From Fimenecus sp045545735 (lineage in GTDB: Bacteria; Bacillota; Clostridia; Oscillospirales; Acutalibacteraceae): a DNA stretch of 64,000 nt. This document shows, piece by piece, positions 52,679 through 61,646 of this stretch. How positions within the stretch are numbered: position 1 is the stretch's first letter; each line of letters opens with the position of its first letter. The stretch spans positions 62,001-126,000 of the forward strand of contig JAZQBM010000010.1 of assembly GCA_045545735.1 (NCBI GenBank), read 5' to 3'. The notes under the pieces are model-generated. The model was not told the DNA's origin. It ran no database searches and worked only from the letters and a program-made list of their open reading frames with translations. The translations under genes were made by a program, and so were the position numbers.

Positions 52679-53275
52679 TTACTTTTTCTTGATTACCGAA
52701 ACATAAACATATGCGGGAATTGCAAGGAATATAATCCACGCGATACCCCAAAGTTGAAAGGCTATACCTAAAACTATGTAAAGTGCTACTGCAAACAATA
52801 TTGCCGCAACAGTCGAAAACAGAATTGACAAACCTTTTCTATTTTCAACGTACATTGATAGGGCTGAAAAAGTGTAGCCGATTACCAACGGAAATAAAAT
52901 CCACATTAAAGCCCACCAGAATGCACCCAATATAATTCCGCCACCTGCATAAACTGCGATTGCCACAAGGAATAAAAGCGGGGCTTTTTTCAGATGTTTT
53001 TTGCCATTAATTTGCTTTTCAGTAAGTAATTTCTCGGATTTTACGGGTTGTGGTTGAGGTTCTGACTTAACAGTCTCATTACCTAAAAGTTGGTCAAGAG
53101 TAATACCATAAAGTTCAGCAAGGGCTATAAGATTATCGGTATCAGGTGAAGCCTCTGCACGCTCCCACTTTGAGATTGCCTGACGGCTAAGTCCTAATTT
53201 TTCTGCAAGTGCCTCTTGTGAGAGTTTATGTTCTTTTCTCAATTCCACAAGTCTGTCGGCAAGTTTTATATTCAT
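52679..53275 (-). CDS. XRE regulator with C-terminal membrane domain
   Basis: 198 residues. Residues 5-60 are a canonical XRE helix-turn-helix (KLSQEALAEKLGLSRQAISK). After a Pro/Glu/Lys linker there are four hydrophobic helices (about 100-195). It is a membrane-tethered DNA-binding protein, a type frequent in Firmicutes. Its ATG overlaps the stop of the MltG-like lipoprotein gene (TGATG), so it is translationally coupled and may sense envelope state. Confidence 0.85.
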   Translation of the reverse strand: MNIKLADRLVELRKEHKLSQEALAEKLGLSRQAISKWERAEASPDTDNLIALAELYGITLDQLLGNETVKSEPQPQPVKSEKLLTEKQINGKKHLKKAPLLFLVAIAVYAGGGIILGAFWWALMWILFPLVIGYTFSALSMYVENRKGLSILFSTVAAILFAVALYIVLGIAFQLWGIAWIIFLAIPAYVYVSVIKKK

Positions 53276-54159
53276 CAGGAATTACCTCCCGTAAGTCTGT
53301 CTTTATTTTCAATCCAGAACTTTTGATGCTCTGCATAAGTTTCGGAATATTTTGCCTCATAAGGCTCAACCGTACCAATAATGAAATAAAGATAATTTGT
53401 ATCAGCAGGGTTGATTGCGGCATCAATAGAATCCATTCCCGGATTACATATTGGGCCTGCCATAAGACCTTTACAACGGTAAGTGTTATAATAGTATTTA
53501 AAATGGTCTATTTTTTCAGGATAAATCAGTTCAATTACGCCCGTACAATATTTAACTGTCGGGTCGCATTGGAACATCATTCCTGCTTGAAGTCGATTGT
53601 GAAGAACAGACGAAATCATTGGTCGCTGTTCAGGTAAAAGAGCCTCTTTCTCAATAAGTGAGGCAAGTGTTAAAATTTCGTGCAGATTAAATCCACTATT
53701 CTGCACCATCATCATAAACGTGTCGTCAAATTTCTGTTTTGTACCGTCTAAAAACATTTTTATGATTTCCTGCACCGTTGCATTTTCAGGAATATCATAA
53801 GTCAACGGAAAAATATATCCCTCAAGTTTAAAACACACGTTTTCTGCATTCTGCAGGTCGTTTAAGAATGGATACTGTGTCAAGTCAAGCCATTCTGTAT
53901 AAGATTGTGCGGCTTCAAGAAAATCTTCAGATGTACAAAGACCTTTTTCTTCTAAAAGCCAAGAAATGCGAACAAGAGTATAGCCCTCAGGAATTGTTAC
54001 CTTTACAGTTGGCACCTGAGTAGTTGTTTCAGTTGTAGTTTCAGTAGTACTTCCAGTTGTAATTTCGGTAGTACTTTCAATATTTTCTTCTGTATTACAA
54101 GATGCAAAACTGATTACCAATGCAAAAACGAGTAACAATGAAACAAATCTTTTAAGCAT
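53275..54159 (-). CDS. MltG-like lipoprotein (endolytic transglycosylase family)
   Basis: 294 residues. A lipoprotein signal with lipobox SFASC (Cys21) replaces the membrane helix of normal MltG. A Thr-rich linker (about 25-50) follows, then the YceG domain with the catalytic Glu of LIEKEA, ISSVLHNRLQAGM, QCDPTVKYC and YNTYRCKGLMAGPICNPG. These motifs are closer to textbook MltG than those of the larger copy at 39723. It lacks the LysM-like region, so it is an extracellular, truncated paralogue. It is coupled to the XRE membrane protein. Confidence 0.88.
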   Translation of the reverse strand: MLKRFVSLLLVFALVISFASCNTEENIESTTEITTGSTTETTTETTTQVPTVKVTIPEGYTLVRISWLLEEKGLCTSEDFLEAAQSYTEWLDLTQYPFLNDLQNAENVCFKLEGYIFPLTYDIPENATVQEIIKMFLDGTKQKFDDTFMMMVQNSGFNLHEILTLASLIEKEALLPEQRPMISSVLHNRLQAGMMFQCDPTVKYCTGVIELIYPEKIDHFKYYYNTYRCKGLMAGPICNPGMDSIDAAINPADTNYLYFIIGTVEPYEAKYSETYAEHQKFWIENKDRLTGGNS

Positions 54160-54208
54160 AATTGTCCTTTCTTTTTTACAATATTATATGTAAACTTAAT
54201 AATTTTAC

Positions 54209-54248
54209 AAAACGGGAAGTACAAGTTTTAAGTTGTACTCCCCGTTTT
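54209..54248 (-). terminator. Terminator of the hydrogenase operon
   Basis: AAAACGGG-A-AGTACAA pairs with TTGTACT-C-CCCGTTTT, one internal mismatch; a T-rich stretch follows on the minus strand. It lies 19 bases after the hndD stop. Confidence 0.8.
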
Positions 54249-54267
54249 CATTTAAAAGTTTAAGAAA

Positions 54268-56001
54268 TTAATATTTCTTTCTTGCCACATATGATGTGTG
54301 GAGAATTTCGTGAGCCTTATGGCTACCTGGCTTACCAAGATATTCTGTGTAAAGAGTCTTGATAGCTTCATTTTCGTGAGATTTTCTTACAGCGTTGTTT
54401 CTGTCAGCTGTGTAAAGAGCTTCTGCACGACGAGCTTTAAGGTCAACGAAGTTACGAACAACAGCGTGCTGAATTGGCTGACCGCCACCGTTGATACAAC
54501 CACCTGGGCAACCCATAATCTCGATGAAGAGATATTCGCTTGTGCCGTCCTTAACTTTGTCCATAAGAACTTTAGCGTTCTTTGTACCTGATGCTACTGC
54601 AACCTTAATCTTCTTGCCTGCAACATCATATTCAGCTTCCTTAACACCTTCCATACCGCGAACTTCTGTGAAGTCAACGTTTTCAAGTGTTTCGCCTGTA
54701 AGTTTTTCAACTGCTGTACGAAGAGCTGCTTCCATAACACCACCAGTTGCACCGAAAATTGTTGATGCACCTGTGCTTTCGCCGAATGGATTGTCAAACT
54801 GTTCATCAGGAAGATGACGGAAATAGATACCTGCACTCTCAATCATTCTTGCGAGTTCTCTTGTTGTAAGAGCGATATCTACATCAGGATAACCTGAAGC
54901 TGCCTGGTCGTCACGCTTTGTTTCAAACTTTTTAGCTGTACAAGGCATAATACCAACAACTACCATATTTTTAGGGTCAATTCCCATCTTTTCAGCGTAG
55001 TATGTCTTCATAACTGCACCGAACATCTGCTGTGGTGATTTACAGCTTGAAAGATGAGGAATCTGTTCTGGGTAGTAATGCTCACAATACTTAATCCAAC
55101 CTGGTGAGCAAGATGTAATCATTGGAAGTGTGCCACCGTTCTGAACTCTTTCAATAAGTTCGTTAGCTTCTTCCATAATTGTAAGGTCAGCAGCGAAGTC
55201 TGTATCGAATACTTTATCAAAACCAAGACGACGAAGAGCTGCAACCATTTTGCCTTCAACGTTTGTACCGATGTGCATACCGAATGCTTCACCAAGTGTT
55301 GCACGGATTGAAGGAGCAGTCTGAACAATAACGAACTTTTCAGGGTCGTTGATTGCTTCAAGAACTTTATCTGTATCGTCTTTTTCAACGATAGCACCTG
55401 TTGGGCAGTTTACGATACACTGACCACAAGAGATACATGAAACGTCTGCAAGGTCCTTATCAAATGCTGAGCTTACGTGTGTATCAAAACCACGAGCGTT
55501 AGCACCGATAACTGAAATGCCCTGCTGGTCGCAAGCTGCGATACAACGACGGCAAAGGATACACTTATTGTTATCTCTTACCATATGAGCTGCTGAATCG
55601 TCGAAGTTATAACGAACCATTTCGCCATCGAAACGGTCTTCAATATCTACGCCGAATTCCTTGCAAAGCTTCTGAAGTTCGCAATTACCACTACGTACGC
55701 ATGAAAGACATTTTCTGTCGTGATTTGAAAGAATAAGTTCAAGAGTTAATTTTCTTGAATGTCTTACTTTTTCAGTATTTGTGAAGATTTCCATTCCCTC
55801 ATTTACAGGGAATACGCAAGATGCAACAAGGCTTCTTGCACCCTTAACTTCTACCATACAAATACGGCAAGCACCGATTTGGTTAATATCTTTAAGGTAG
55901 CAAAGTGTAGGGATTTCAATACCCGCATAACGAGCAGCTTCAAGGATAGTGCTGCCCTTTGGTACTGTATAAGGTTTATTGTTAATTTTAATATTTACCA
56001 T
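54268..56001 (-). CDS. hndD: [FeFe] hydrogenase catalytic subunit, HndD/HydA type
   Basis: 577 residues. N-terminal [2Fe-2S] (Cys34, 45, 48, 62), His94/Cys98/101/107 cluster, two [4Fe-4S] clusters (Cys147-157 and 189-199), then the H-cluster domain: TSCSPGW (296-302), MPCTAKKFE (Cys354) and EIMGCPGGC (Cys498, Cys502). L1 reads TSCS instead of TSCC. It makes or oxidises H2 in the cytosol with electrons from ferredoxin and NADH or NADPH, together with HndABC. The active-site assembly genes hydE, hydF and hydG are not in the window. Confidence 0.93.
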   Translation of the reverse strand: MVNIKINNKPYTVPKGSTILEAARYAGIEIPTLCYLKDINQIGACRICMVEVKGARSLVASCVFPVNEGMEIFTNTEKVRHSRKLTLELILSNHDRKCLSCVRSGNCELQKLCKEFGVDIEDRFDGEMVRYNFDDSAAHMVRDNNKCILCRRCIAACDQQGISVIGANARGFDTHVSSAFDKDLADVSCISCGQCIVNCPTGAIVEKDDTDKVLEAINDPEKFVIVQTAPSIRATLGEAFGMHIGTNVEGKMVAALRRLGFDKVFDTDFAADLTIMEEANELIERVQNGGTLPMITSCSPGWIKYCEHYYPEQIPHLSSCKSPQQMFGAVMKTYYAEKMGIDPKNMVVVGIMPCTAKKFETKRDDQAASGYPDVDIALTTRELARMIESAGIYFRHLPDEQFDNPFGESTGASTIFGATGGVMEAALRTAVEKLTGETLENVDFTEVRGMEGVKEAEYDVAGKKIKVAVASGTKNAKVLMDKVKDGTSEYLFIEIMGCPGGCINGGGQPIQHAVVRNFVDLKARRAEALYTADRNNAVRKSHENEAIKTLYTEYLGKPGSHKAHEILHTSYVARKKY

Positions 56002-56016
56002 TATCTTGCACTCTCC

Positions 56017-57804
56017 TTACTTCTTAATAATTGCACCGAATTTACATGAATCCATACAAACTCCGCACTTAATACATTTATTGCTGTCGATAACGTGTGG
56101 GTTCTTAACTGTACCGCTGATAGCACCAACAGGGCACTTTCTTGAGCAGAGTGTACAACCCTTACAAGCGTCAGCAACGATTTCGTACTTAACAAGTTTC
56201 TTACAAACGCCTGCAGGACAAGTCTTATCAACAACGTGAGCAATATACTCATCACGGAAGAATTTAAGAGTTGCAAGAACAGGGTTTGGAGCTGTCTGAC
56301 CAAGACCGCAAAGTGAATTTTCTTTGATGTAGTAGCAAAGTTCTTCAAGTTCGTCAAGGTCTTTAAGTGTTGCCTTACCATCAGTAATCTTTTCGAGCAT
56401 TTCACGAAGACGTTTTGTACCGATACGGCAAGGTGTACATTTACCGCAAGATTCATCAACTGTGAAGTCAAGGAAGAACTTAGCGATGTCAACCATACAG
56501 TTGTCTTCGTCCATTACAATAAGTCCACCTGAACCCATCATACAACCGATTGCTGTAAGGTTATCGTAGTCGATTGGTGTGTCCATAAGAGAAGCAGGAA
56601 TACAACCACCTGAAGGACCACCTGTCTGAGCAGCCTTGAACTTTTTGCCATTCGGAATACCGCCACCGATTTCTTCGATAACTTCACGGAGTGTTGTACC
56701 CATAGGAACTTCAACAAGACCTGTGTTGTTAATCTTACCACCGAGAGCGAATACTTTAGTACCCTTTGATTTTTCTGTACCCATTGATGCGAACCAGTCA
56801 GCACCCTTGAGAATAATCTGTGGAACGTTAGCAAATGTTTCAACGTTGTTTTCAACTGTAGGTTTGCCAAAAAGACCTTTAACTGCAGGGAATGGTGGAC
56901 GAGGTCTTGGTTCACCACGGTTACCTTCGATTGATGTCATAAGAGCTGTTTCTTCACCACAAACGAAAGCACCAGCACCAAGACGGATGTGAAGGTCAAA
57001 GTCAAAACCTGAGTCGAAAATGTTTTTACCAAGAAGGCCGTATTCTTTAGCCTGGTCAATAGCAATCTGAAGACGGTTAACTGCGATTGGGTATTCTGCA
57101 CGAACATAAACATAACCCTCAGTAGCACCTACTGCATAACCACAGATAGCCATTGCTTCAATAATACAGTGTGGGTCACCTTCAAGAACTGAACGGTCCA
57201 TGAAAGCACCTGGGTCACCTTCATCAGCGTTACAAACAACATATTTCTGGTCTGCAGCATTAGCAGCACAGAAACTCCACTTAAGGCCTGTTGGGAATCC
57301 GCCGCCGCCACGGCCACGAAGTCCTGATTCCTTAATTACGTTGATAACATCTTCAGGCTTATATTCTGTCAAGCACTTAGCCAATGCCTGATAACCGTCA
57401 TAAGCTATGTACTCGTCGATATTTTCTGGGTCAATAACACCGCAGTTACGAAGAGCAACACGCTCCTGCTTTGCGTAGAATTTTGTGTCGTTAAGAGATT
57501 TAATCTCCTCTGCTGTTACAGTCTCATCATAGAGAAGTCTTGTAACAATACGTCCTTTAAGAAGATGTTCTTCAACGATTTCAGGAATATCTTCAACCTT
57601 AACCTGTGAATAGAAACTTCCTTCAGGATAAACAATCATAATCGGGCCAAGAGCACAAAGACCAAAACAACCTGTTCTGATAACTTTGATTTCTTCACTC
57701 AAACCTTTTTCAGCAATCTGAGTTTCAAGAGCCTCAATAATTGCTGCACTGTTTGAAGAGGTACAACCGGTACCGCCGCAAACAAGCACGTGTGAACGAT
57801 ACAT
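56017..57804 (-). CDS. hndC: NADH-binding flavoprotein subunit of the hydrogenase (NuoF-like)
   Basis: 595 residues. The N-terminal thioredoxin-like [2Fe-2S] domain has Cys9, Cys14, Cys46 and Cys50. The NuoF core has GLRGRGGGGFPTG (FMN/NADH) and NADEGDPGAF, followed by SLBB and the ESCGKCTPCRIG [4Fe-4S] motif. Two more [4Fe-4S] clusters close the protein (CKGCTLCSRKCP, CIKCGVCMDSC). FMN in this subunit is the proposed bifurcation centre in related enzymes. It lies 15 bases upstream of hndD. Confidence 0.93.
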   Translation of the reverse strand: MYRSHVLVCGGTGCTSSNSAAIIEALETQIAEKGLSEEIKVIRTGCFGLCALGPIMIVYPEGSFYSQVKVEDIPEIVEEHLLKGRIVTRLLYDETVTAEEIKSLNDTKFYAKQERVALRNCGVIDPENIDEYIAYDGYQALAKCLTEYKPEDVINVIKESGLRGRGGGGFPTGLKWSFCAANAADQKYVVCNADEGDPGAFMDRSVLEGDPHCIIEAMAICGYAVGATEGYVYVRAEYPIAVNRLQIAIDQAKEYGLLGKNIFDSGFDFDLHIRLGAGAFVCGEETALMTSIEGNRGEPRPRPPFPAVKGLFGKPTVENNVETFANVPQIILKGADWFASMGTEKSKGTKVFALGGKINNTGLVEVPMGTTLREVIEEIGGGIPNGKKFKAAQTGGPSGGCIPASLMDTPIDYDNLTAIGCMMGSGGLIVMDEDNCMVDIAKFFLDFTVDESCGKCTPCRIGTKRLREMLEKITDGKATLKDLDELEELCYYIKENSLCGLGQTAPNPVLATLKFFRDEYIAHVVDKTCPAGVCKKLVKYEIVADACKGCTLCSRKCPVGAISGTVKNPHVIDSNKCIKCGVCMDSCKFGAIIKK

Positions 57805-57816
57805 TATGTTTCCTCC

Positions 57817-58188
57817 TTATTTAATAGCACTAACTGTGTATTCAGCAACAGGGTTACCGTTAACGATATGGTCATTAACAACCTTTGCTACCTTATCAGC
57901 AGTCATTTTTACATAAGTTACTTTTTCTTTACCGGGCTGAATTACTTCAACGATTGGCTCGTACTGGCACATACCGATACAACCTGTCTGTGAAACTGTA
58001 ACGCCCTTGAGGTTTCTTTTTGCAACCTCATCAACAAAAGCGTTGAGAACAGGACGAGCACCTGCTGCAATACCGCAAGTAGCCATACCAACAACGATTC
58101 TGATTGCATCGTCGCCTGTATCTTCACGAACTGTCATTCTCTGCTTTGTTGCTTCTTTAATAGCCATAAGTTCTGCAAGAGTTTTCAT
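57817..58188 (-). CDS. hndB: Thioredoxin-like [2Fe-2S] ferredoxin subunit (HndB-like)
   Basis: 123 residues. The thioredoxin-like ferredoxin fold shows Cys38 in VGMATCGIAAGA and Cys70/Cys74 in SQTGCIGMC. The fourth usual ligand is not at its standard spacing after Cys38, a feature I recall for HndB-type subunits. It passes electrons within the hydrogenase complex. Its ATG overlaps the stop of the ATPase gene (ATGA). Confidence 0.88.
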   Translation of the reverse strand: MKTLAELMAIKEATKQRMTVREDTGDDAIRIVVGMATCGIAAGARPVLNAFVDEVAKRNLKGVTVSQTGCIGMCQYEPIVEVIQPGKEKVTYVKMTADKVAKVVNDHIVNGNPVAEYTVSAIK

Positions 58189-58727
58189 TTATAGAGCACC
58201 TCCGTGTTTTCTGTAATAAAATCTTTAAGCCACTGTGAAACTTCATATGTATCAAGTGGAACATCACCCAATATCGCTTTGATTTCACGGGTATCTGCAA
58301 CAAATTCTTTACCGTCAACTGTCAGTTTATAAACAAAGTCACGGTCAGTATTCATTGTGATAAGCATTTGAATAGTTGATGGTACATCACCAAGTGGTGT
58401 AAAATCAACGCTGTCCGTCTTGAAATACGCTTTCACCTCAGTACCAACACCAAGTTCTGATTTAATTTCAAGACTGCCACCCGTTTGCTCCGCCGCCATT
58501 TTAAAAAGCGGAATACCCATACCAACCTTTCGGGTTGTTCTTGTTGTAAAGAACGGGTCAATTACACTTTTTACTTGTTCTTCACTCATCCCCTTACCGT
58601 TGTCATAAATGCCAATCAGTAATGTGTTGTCAGTTGTATTTTCACTGACTTCAATTGTAATAAGTGAAGCACCGGCAGATATTGAATTCTGGGCAATGTC
58701 TAAAATATTAAGAGATAATTCTCTCAT
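58185..58727 (-). CDS. Stand-alone histidine-kinase-like ATPase (HATPase_c) in the hydrogenase operon
   Basis: 180 residues with a complete Bergerat ATP-binding fold: N box around Asn14 (LNILDIAQNSISA), G1 box DNGKGM (42-47), F box PFFTTR (59-63) and G2 GMGIPL (69-74). There is no dimerisation/phosphotransfer domain or sensor, and the last 75 residues form an additional small domain. It is coupled to hndA upstream (TAATG) and hndB downstream (ATGA). It may be an anti-sigma-like kinase or an assembly/regulatory factor of the hydrogenase; I know of similar genes in clostridial hydrogenase operons without a proven role. Confidence 0.85.
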   Translation of the reverse strand: MRELSLNILDIAQNSISAGASLITIEVSENTTDNTLLIGIYDNGKGMSEEQVKSVIDPFFTTRTTRKVGMGIPLFKMAAEQTGGSLEIKSELGVGTEVKAYFKTDSVDFTPLGDVPSTIQMLITMNTDRDFVYKLTVDGKEFVADTREIKAILGDVPLDTYEVSQWLKDFITENTEVLYK

Positions 58728-59224
58728 TATGCCATATATTTTTCAAGGATACCAGGGATATCATCGCCAACAAGTTTACCGTAAACTTCATCGTTTACTG
58801 TAAGAACAGGAGCGAGACCGCAAGCACCGATACAACGGCAAGCTTCAAGAGAGAATTTACCGTCAGGTGTGCACTCGTCAGGACCAATACCAAGTTGTTC
58901 TGTAATCTTGTCAACAAGGTCCTGAGCACCCTTAACATAACAAGCTGTACCAAGACAAACTGAAATGTTGTACTGACCCTTTGGAGAAAGTGAGAACTGT
59001 GCATAGAAAGTTGATACTCCGTAAACCTTTTCAAGCGGAACATCCATACCCTCAGCAATCATAACCTGAACTTCATAAGGAAGGTAACCGTAGATACCCT
59101 GTGCTTCCTGCATTACGTGCATAAGCATACTCTTGTCATCCTTATTCTTTTCAATGACAGCTTTGAGCTGTTCCTCTTGCTCTGGTGTTCCTGAAAACGG
59201 AATGGAACTTAATTTTTTGAGCAT
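58727..59224 (-). CDS. hndA: NuoE-like [2Fe-2S] subunit of the hydrogenase
   Basis: 165 residues. The 24-kDa-subunit fold carries Cys90-x4-Cys95 and Cys131-x3-Cys135 for one [2Fe-2S] cluster. The helical N-terminus (about 15-75, QGIYGYLPYEVQ, YGVSTFYAQF) is the usual docking part. It is the promoter-proximal gene of hndA-ATPase-hndB-hndC-hndD. AGGAGG precedes the ATG. Confidence 0.93.
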   Translation of the reverse strand: MLKKLSSIPFSGTPEQEEQLKAVIEKNKDDKSMLMHVMQEAQGIYGYLPYEVQVMIAEGMDVPLEKVYGVSTFYAQFSLSPKGQYNISVCLGTACYVKGAQDLVDKITEQLGIGPDECTPDGKFSLEACRCIGACGLAPVLTVNDEVYGKLVGDDIPGILEKYMA

Positions 59225-59310
59225 TTTGGAATTTCCTCCTTTTTTGATTATGGCGGACTTACGCCCACCCTCATTTAATAATTCAATGTCACTTTTTCAC
59301 ATAGTAACAT

Positions 59311-59328
59311 ATGTTAAAATTATAACAA
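59311..59328. promoter_or_regulatory. Putative Rex operator
   Basis: Minus strand TTGTTATAATTTTAACAT matches the clostridial Rex site TTGTTAANNNNTTAACAA at all but two positions and overlaps the -10 of the hydrogenase promoter. Rex releases DNA at high NADH/NAD+, which would turn the operon on when reductant accumulates. No rex gene is in the window. Confidence 0.6.
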
Positions 59329-59347
59329 AGAACTTACAAAAAGTCTA
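59319..59347 (-). promoter_or_regulatory. Promoter of the hydrogenase operon
   Basis: Minus strand -35 TAGACT (59347-59342), 17-bp spacer, -10 TATAAT (59324-59319). About 85 bases of leader precede hndA. Confidence 0.6.
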
Positions 59348-59425
59348 TCATTTTTTTGATTTTTTTATACTAATATAAGCAATATTGGCGATTAGCACAT
59401 AAATTACGGGTTTCTTTTGTATTTA

Positions 59426-60730
59426 TTAACTATTTCTCACTACATTTTCAAGCAGTTTCACTGCTTTTTCAAGGCTTTCGCCCCCTACTGATGCAACAGA
59501 AAATGCAATTTCTGAAGAGTCGTTGTCAAAGTTAGCGGGAATTAACAAAATCCCTTGATTTTCAGCCATTCGGCAAAGTTCTTGTGTAGATAAATTTATG
59601 TTAAATTTACAACGGACATACAAGGGAGAATTTGTTTTCAAAATTTCAATTTTTTTACCGAAATTTTCAATTAATAAATCTGTTAGAATTTTTGATTTTT
59701 GCATATACAGTTTTCTTGATTTTCTGATTTGAGAATTAAGGTGTCCGTCACGAATATAACTGCAAAGAGCTATTTGGTCCGCCTTTGAAACCGTTTGGTT
59801 ATACAAGTCTTTTTTCTTGTGATATTCGCCCATCAATGATTGTGGTAAAATCATAAAACTGATACGAATTGACGGCAGTAACAGTTTTGAAAAAGTACCT
59901 AAATACACTGTGTTTTCACCACCGTCAAGGCCTTGCAAAGATGGTGTTGGACGGTTGAAATATCGAAACTCACTACCATAGTCATCTTCAATGATAAGTT
60001 TATTATTTTTTCGTGCATATTCGGTTAAATCAAACCGCTCTTTTACGCTCATAATATCACCCCAACGAGTTGAATATGAAGGTGACGTATAAATGATATT
60101 ACTTTTCTCACGATTGTCTGTTACACGAAATCCATAATCTGTAAAAATCGCAGTACCCTGACGGTATGATAAATCATCAAAACATACTGTTTTTTTACCT
60201 TTTAACAACGGGCAAAGAATATTGAGAAGCGTCTGCACGCCTGCACCAATCACAATATTTTCTTCTGTGCAAATACAGTTTCGTGTTTCGCGGGCATAAT
60301 TGGCAATTTCGCAACGCAAATCGTACTCCCCTTGCGGCTCACCGTAAAAAAGTAACTTTTCAGTTTGCCTGAGAGCACTTTTCACATATCTTCGCCATAT
60401 ATCCATATTAAAACTTTCAGCATCAACACCAGCGGATGCAAAGTCGTATAAAATCTTTGATTTTTCTTGTTTGTTTTCACTTTTCATTTCCGCTTTTTTT
60501 ACCGTATTTCCGCGTTTTGAAACATAGTAACCACTTTGACTTTTTGGCAATATGTAACCGTCATCGCAAAGGCACATATACCCCTGTTCAACAGTAGTTT
60601 TGCTCACATTTCGTTCATTGGCACAACGGCGTATTGACGGGAGTTTGCTACCTTCAGGCAACTTTCCGTTTTCGATTAAGTCTTTATAATAATCGTAAAT
60701 CTGCATATATAATTTTCGATTTCGAGCCAT
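59426..60730 (-). CDS. MocR/PdxR-type regulator (GntR winged helix fused to aminotransferase)
   Basis: 434 residues. A GntR winged helix (1-70, KLPSIRRCANERNVSKTTVE) is fused to a fold-type I aminotransferase domain with the PLP lysine in LGTFSKLLLPSIRI and EDDYGSEF. PdxR-type members sense PLP and control vitamin B6 synthesis or salvage. Here it is divergent from pdxK, with a 97-bp shared intergenic region likely holding its operator. This supports a PdxR role over other MocR functions. Confidence 0.88.
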   Translation of the reverse strand: MARNRKLYMQIYDYYKDLIENGKLPEGSKLPSIRRCANERNVSKTTVEQGYMCLCDDGYILPKSQSGYYVSKRGNTVKKAEMKSENKQEKSKILYDFASAGVDAESFNMDIWRRYVKSALRQTEKLLFYGEPQGEYDLRCEIANYARETRNCICTEENIVIGAGVQTLLNILCPLLKGKKTVCFDDLSYRQGTAIFTDYGFRVTDNREKSNIIYTSPSYSTRWGDIMSVKERFDLTEYARKNNKLIIEDDYGSEFRYFNRPTPSLQGLDGGENTVYLGTFSKLLLPSIRISFMILPQSLMGEYHKKKDLYNQTVSKADQIALCSYIRDGHLNSQIRKSRKLYMQKSKILTDLLIENFGKKIEILKTNSPLYVRCKFNINLSTQELCRMAENQGILLIPANFDNDSSEIAFSVASVGGESLEKAVKLLENVVRNS

Positions 60731-60827
60731 AAAACTGTCCCCTTAAAAATTCTAAAATTTGTATATTTTATTAAAGACACTTTTGTTATATTATATACCC
60801 ATAAACTCCGCAAATCAAGAGGTGAAA

Positions 60828-61646
60828 ATGGTGAAAAAAATAGCAGTTATAAACGATATTTCCGGATTTGGAAAATGTTCGCTTACTGTGGCACTTCCAA
60901 TCCTCTCGGCTATGGGTATTGAGTGCAATCCCGTTCCCACTGCAATTCTTTCAAATCAAACGGGTTTTGACGATTTTTACTCTGTTGATTTTACAGAACA
61001 TTTGACACCATATATTGATGTGTGGAAAAAGCAAAACGTACAGTTTGATGCCATTTTAACGGGTTACCTTGGTAGTGAAAAACAGGTTGATATTATTCTT
61101 GATTTTATTGACCATTTCGGTAAAAATTCACTTGTTTTTGTTGACCCGGTTATGGCAGATGACGGTGTGCTTTATGACACTTATGATGAGAAACTTTGTG
61201 AAAAGGTAAAGGCACTTACCAAAAAAGCAAATATAATCACACCAAACCTTACAGAGCTTTGTATTCTTTGTGGTGAAGATTACAATGAAATAATTAAAAA
61301 TTTAGAGGATGTTGGTGGTTTAGCTTCATCTCTTTTATCTGAAACAACAAAAACAGTTATTGTAACAGGTGTTAAAACTGAATCTGCAATTACTAATATT
61401 ATAGTTGAAAAAAATGGCTTAACTGTTGTAAGAACACCGCTTTTATATGGCAACTATTCAGGTACTGGTGATATTTTTTCAAGTGTTGTTTGCGGTGGAA
61501 TAACCAACGGAAAATCCGTTACAGATGCGGTTACTCTTGCAACTGAATTCATTACAAAATCAATAAAAAGCACCCCGACAGAACTCAATTATGAACCTGA
61601 CGGAGTGAATTTTCAAAAGCATTTGGAGATGCTTATAAATGCGTAA
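60828..61646 (+). CDS. pdxK: Pyridoxal/pyridoxamine kinase
   Basis: 272-residue ribokinase-fold enzyme that phosphorylates B6 vitamers. INDISGFGKCSLTVALPIL, GYLGSEKQ, VDPVMADDG and YSGTGDIFSS (anion hole and catalytic Asp) are diagnostic. AGAGGTG lies close upstream; a GTG at 60831 is an alternative start. It overlaps the ECF transporter gene by 8 bases, forming a B6 uptake and activation unit. Confidence 0.92.
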   Translation: MVKKIAVINDISGFGKCSLTVALPILSAMGIECNPVPTAILSNQTGFDDFYSVDFTEHLTPYIDVWKKQNVQFDAILTGYLGSEKQVDIILDFIDHFGKNSLVFVDPVMADDGVLYDTYDEKLCEKVKALTKKANIITPNLTELCILCGEDYNEIIKNLEDVGGLASSLLSETTKTVIVTGVKTESAITNIIVEKNGLTVVRTPLLYGNYSGTGDIFSSVVCGGITNGKSVTDAVTLATEFITKSIKSTPTELNYEPDGVNFQKHLEMLINA

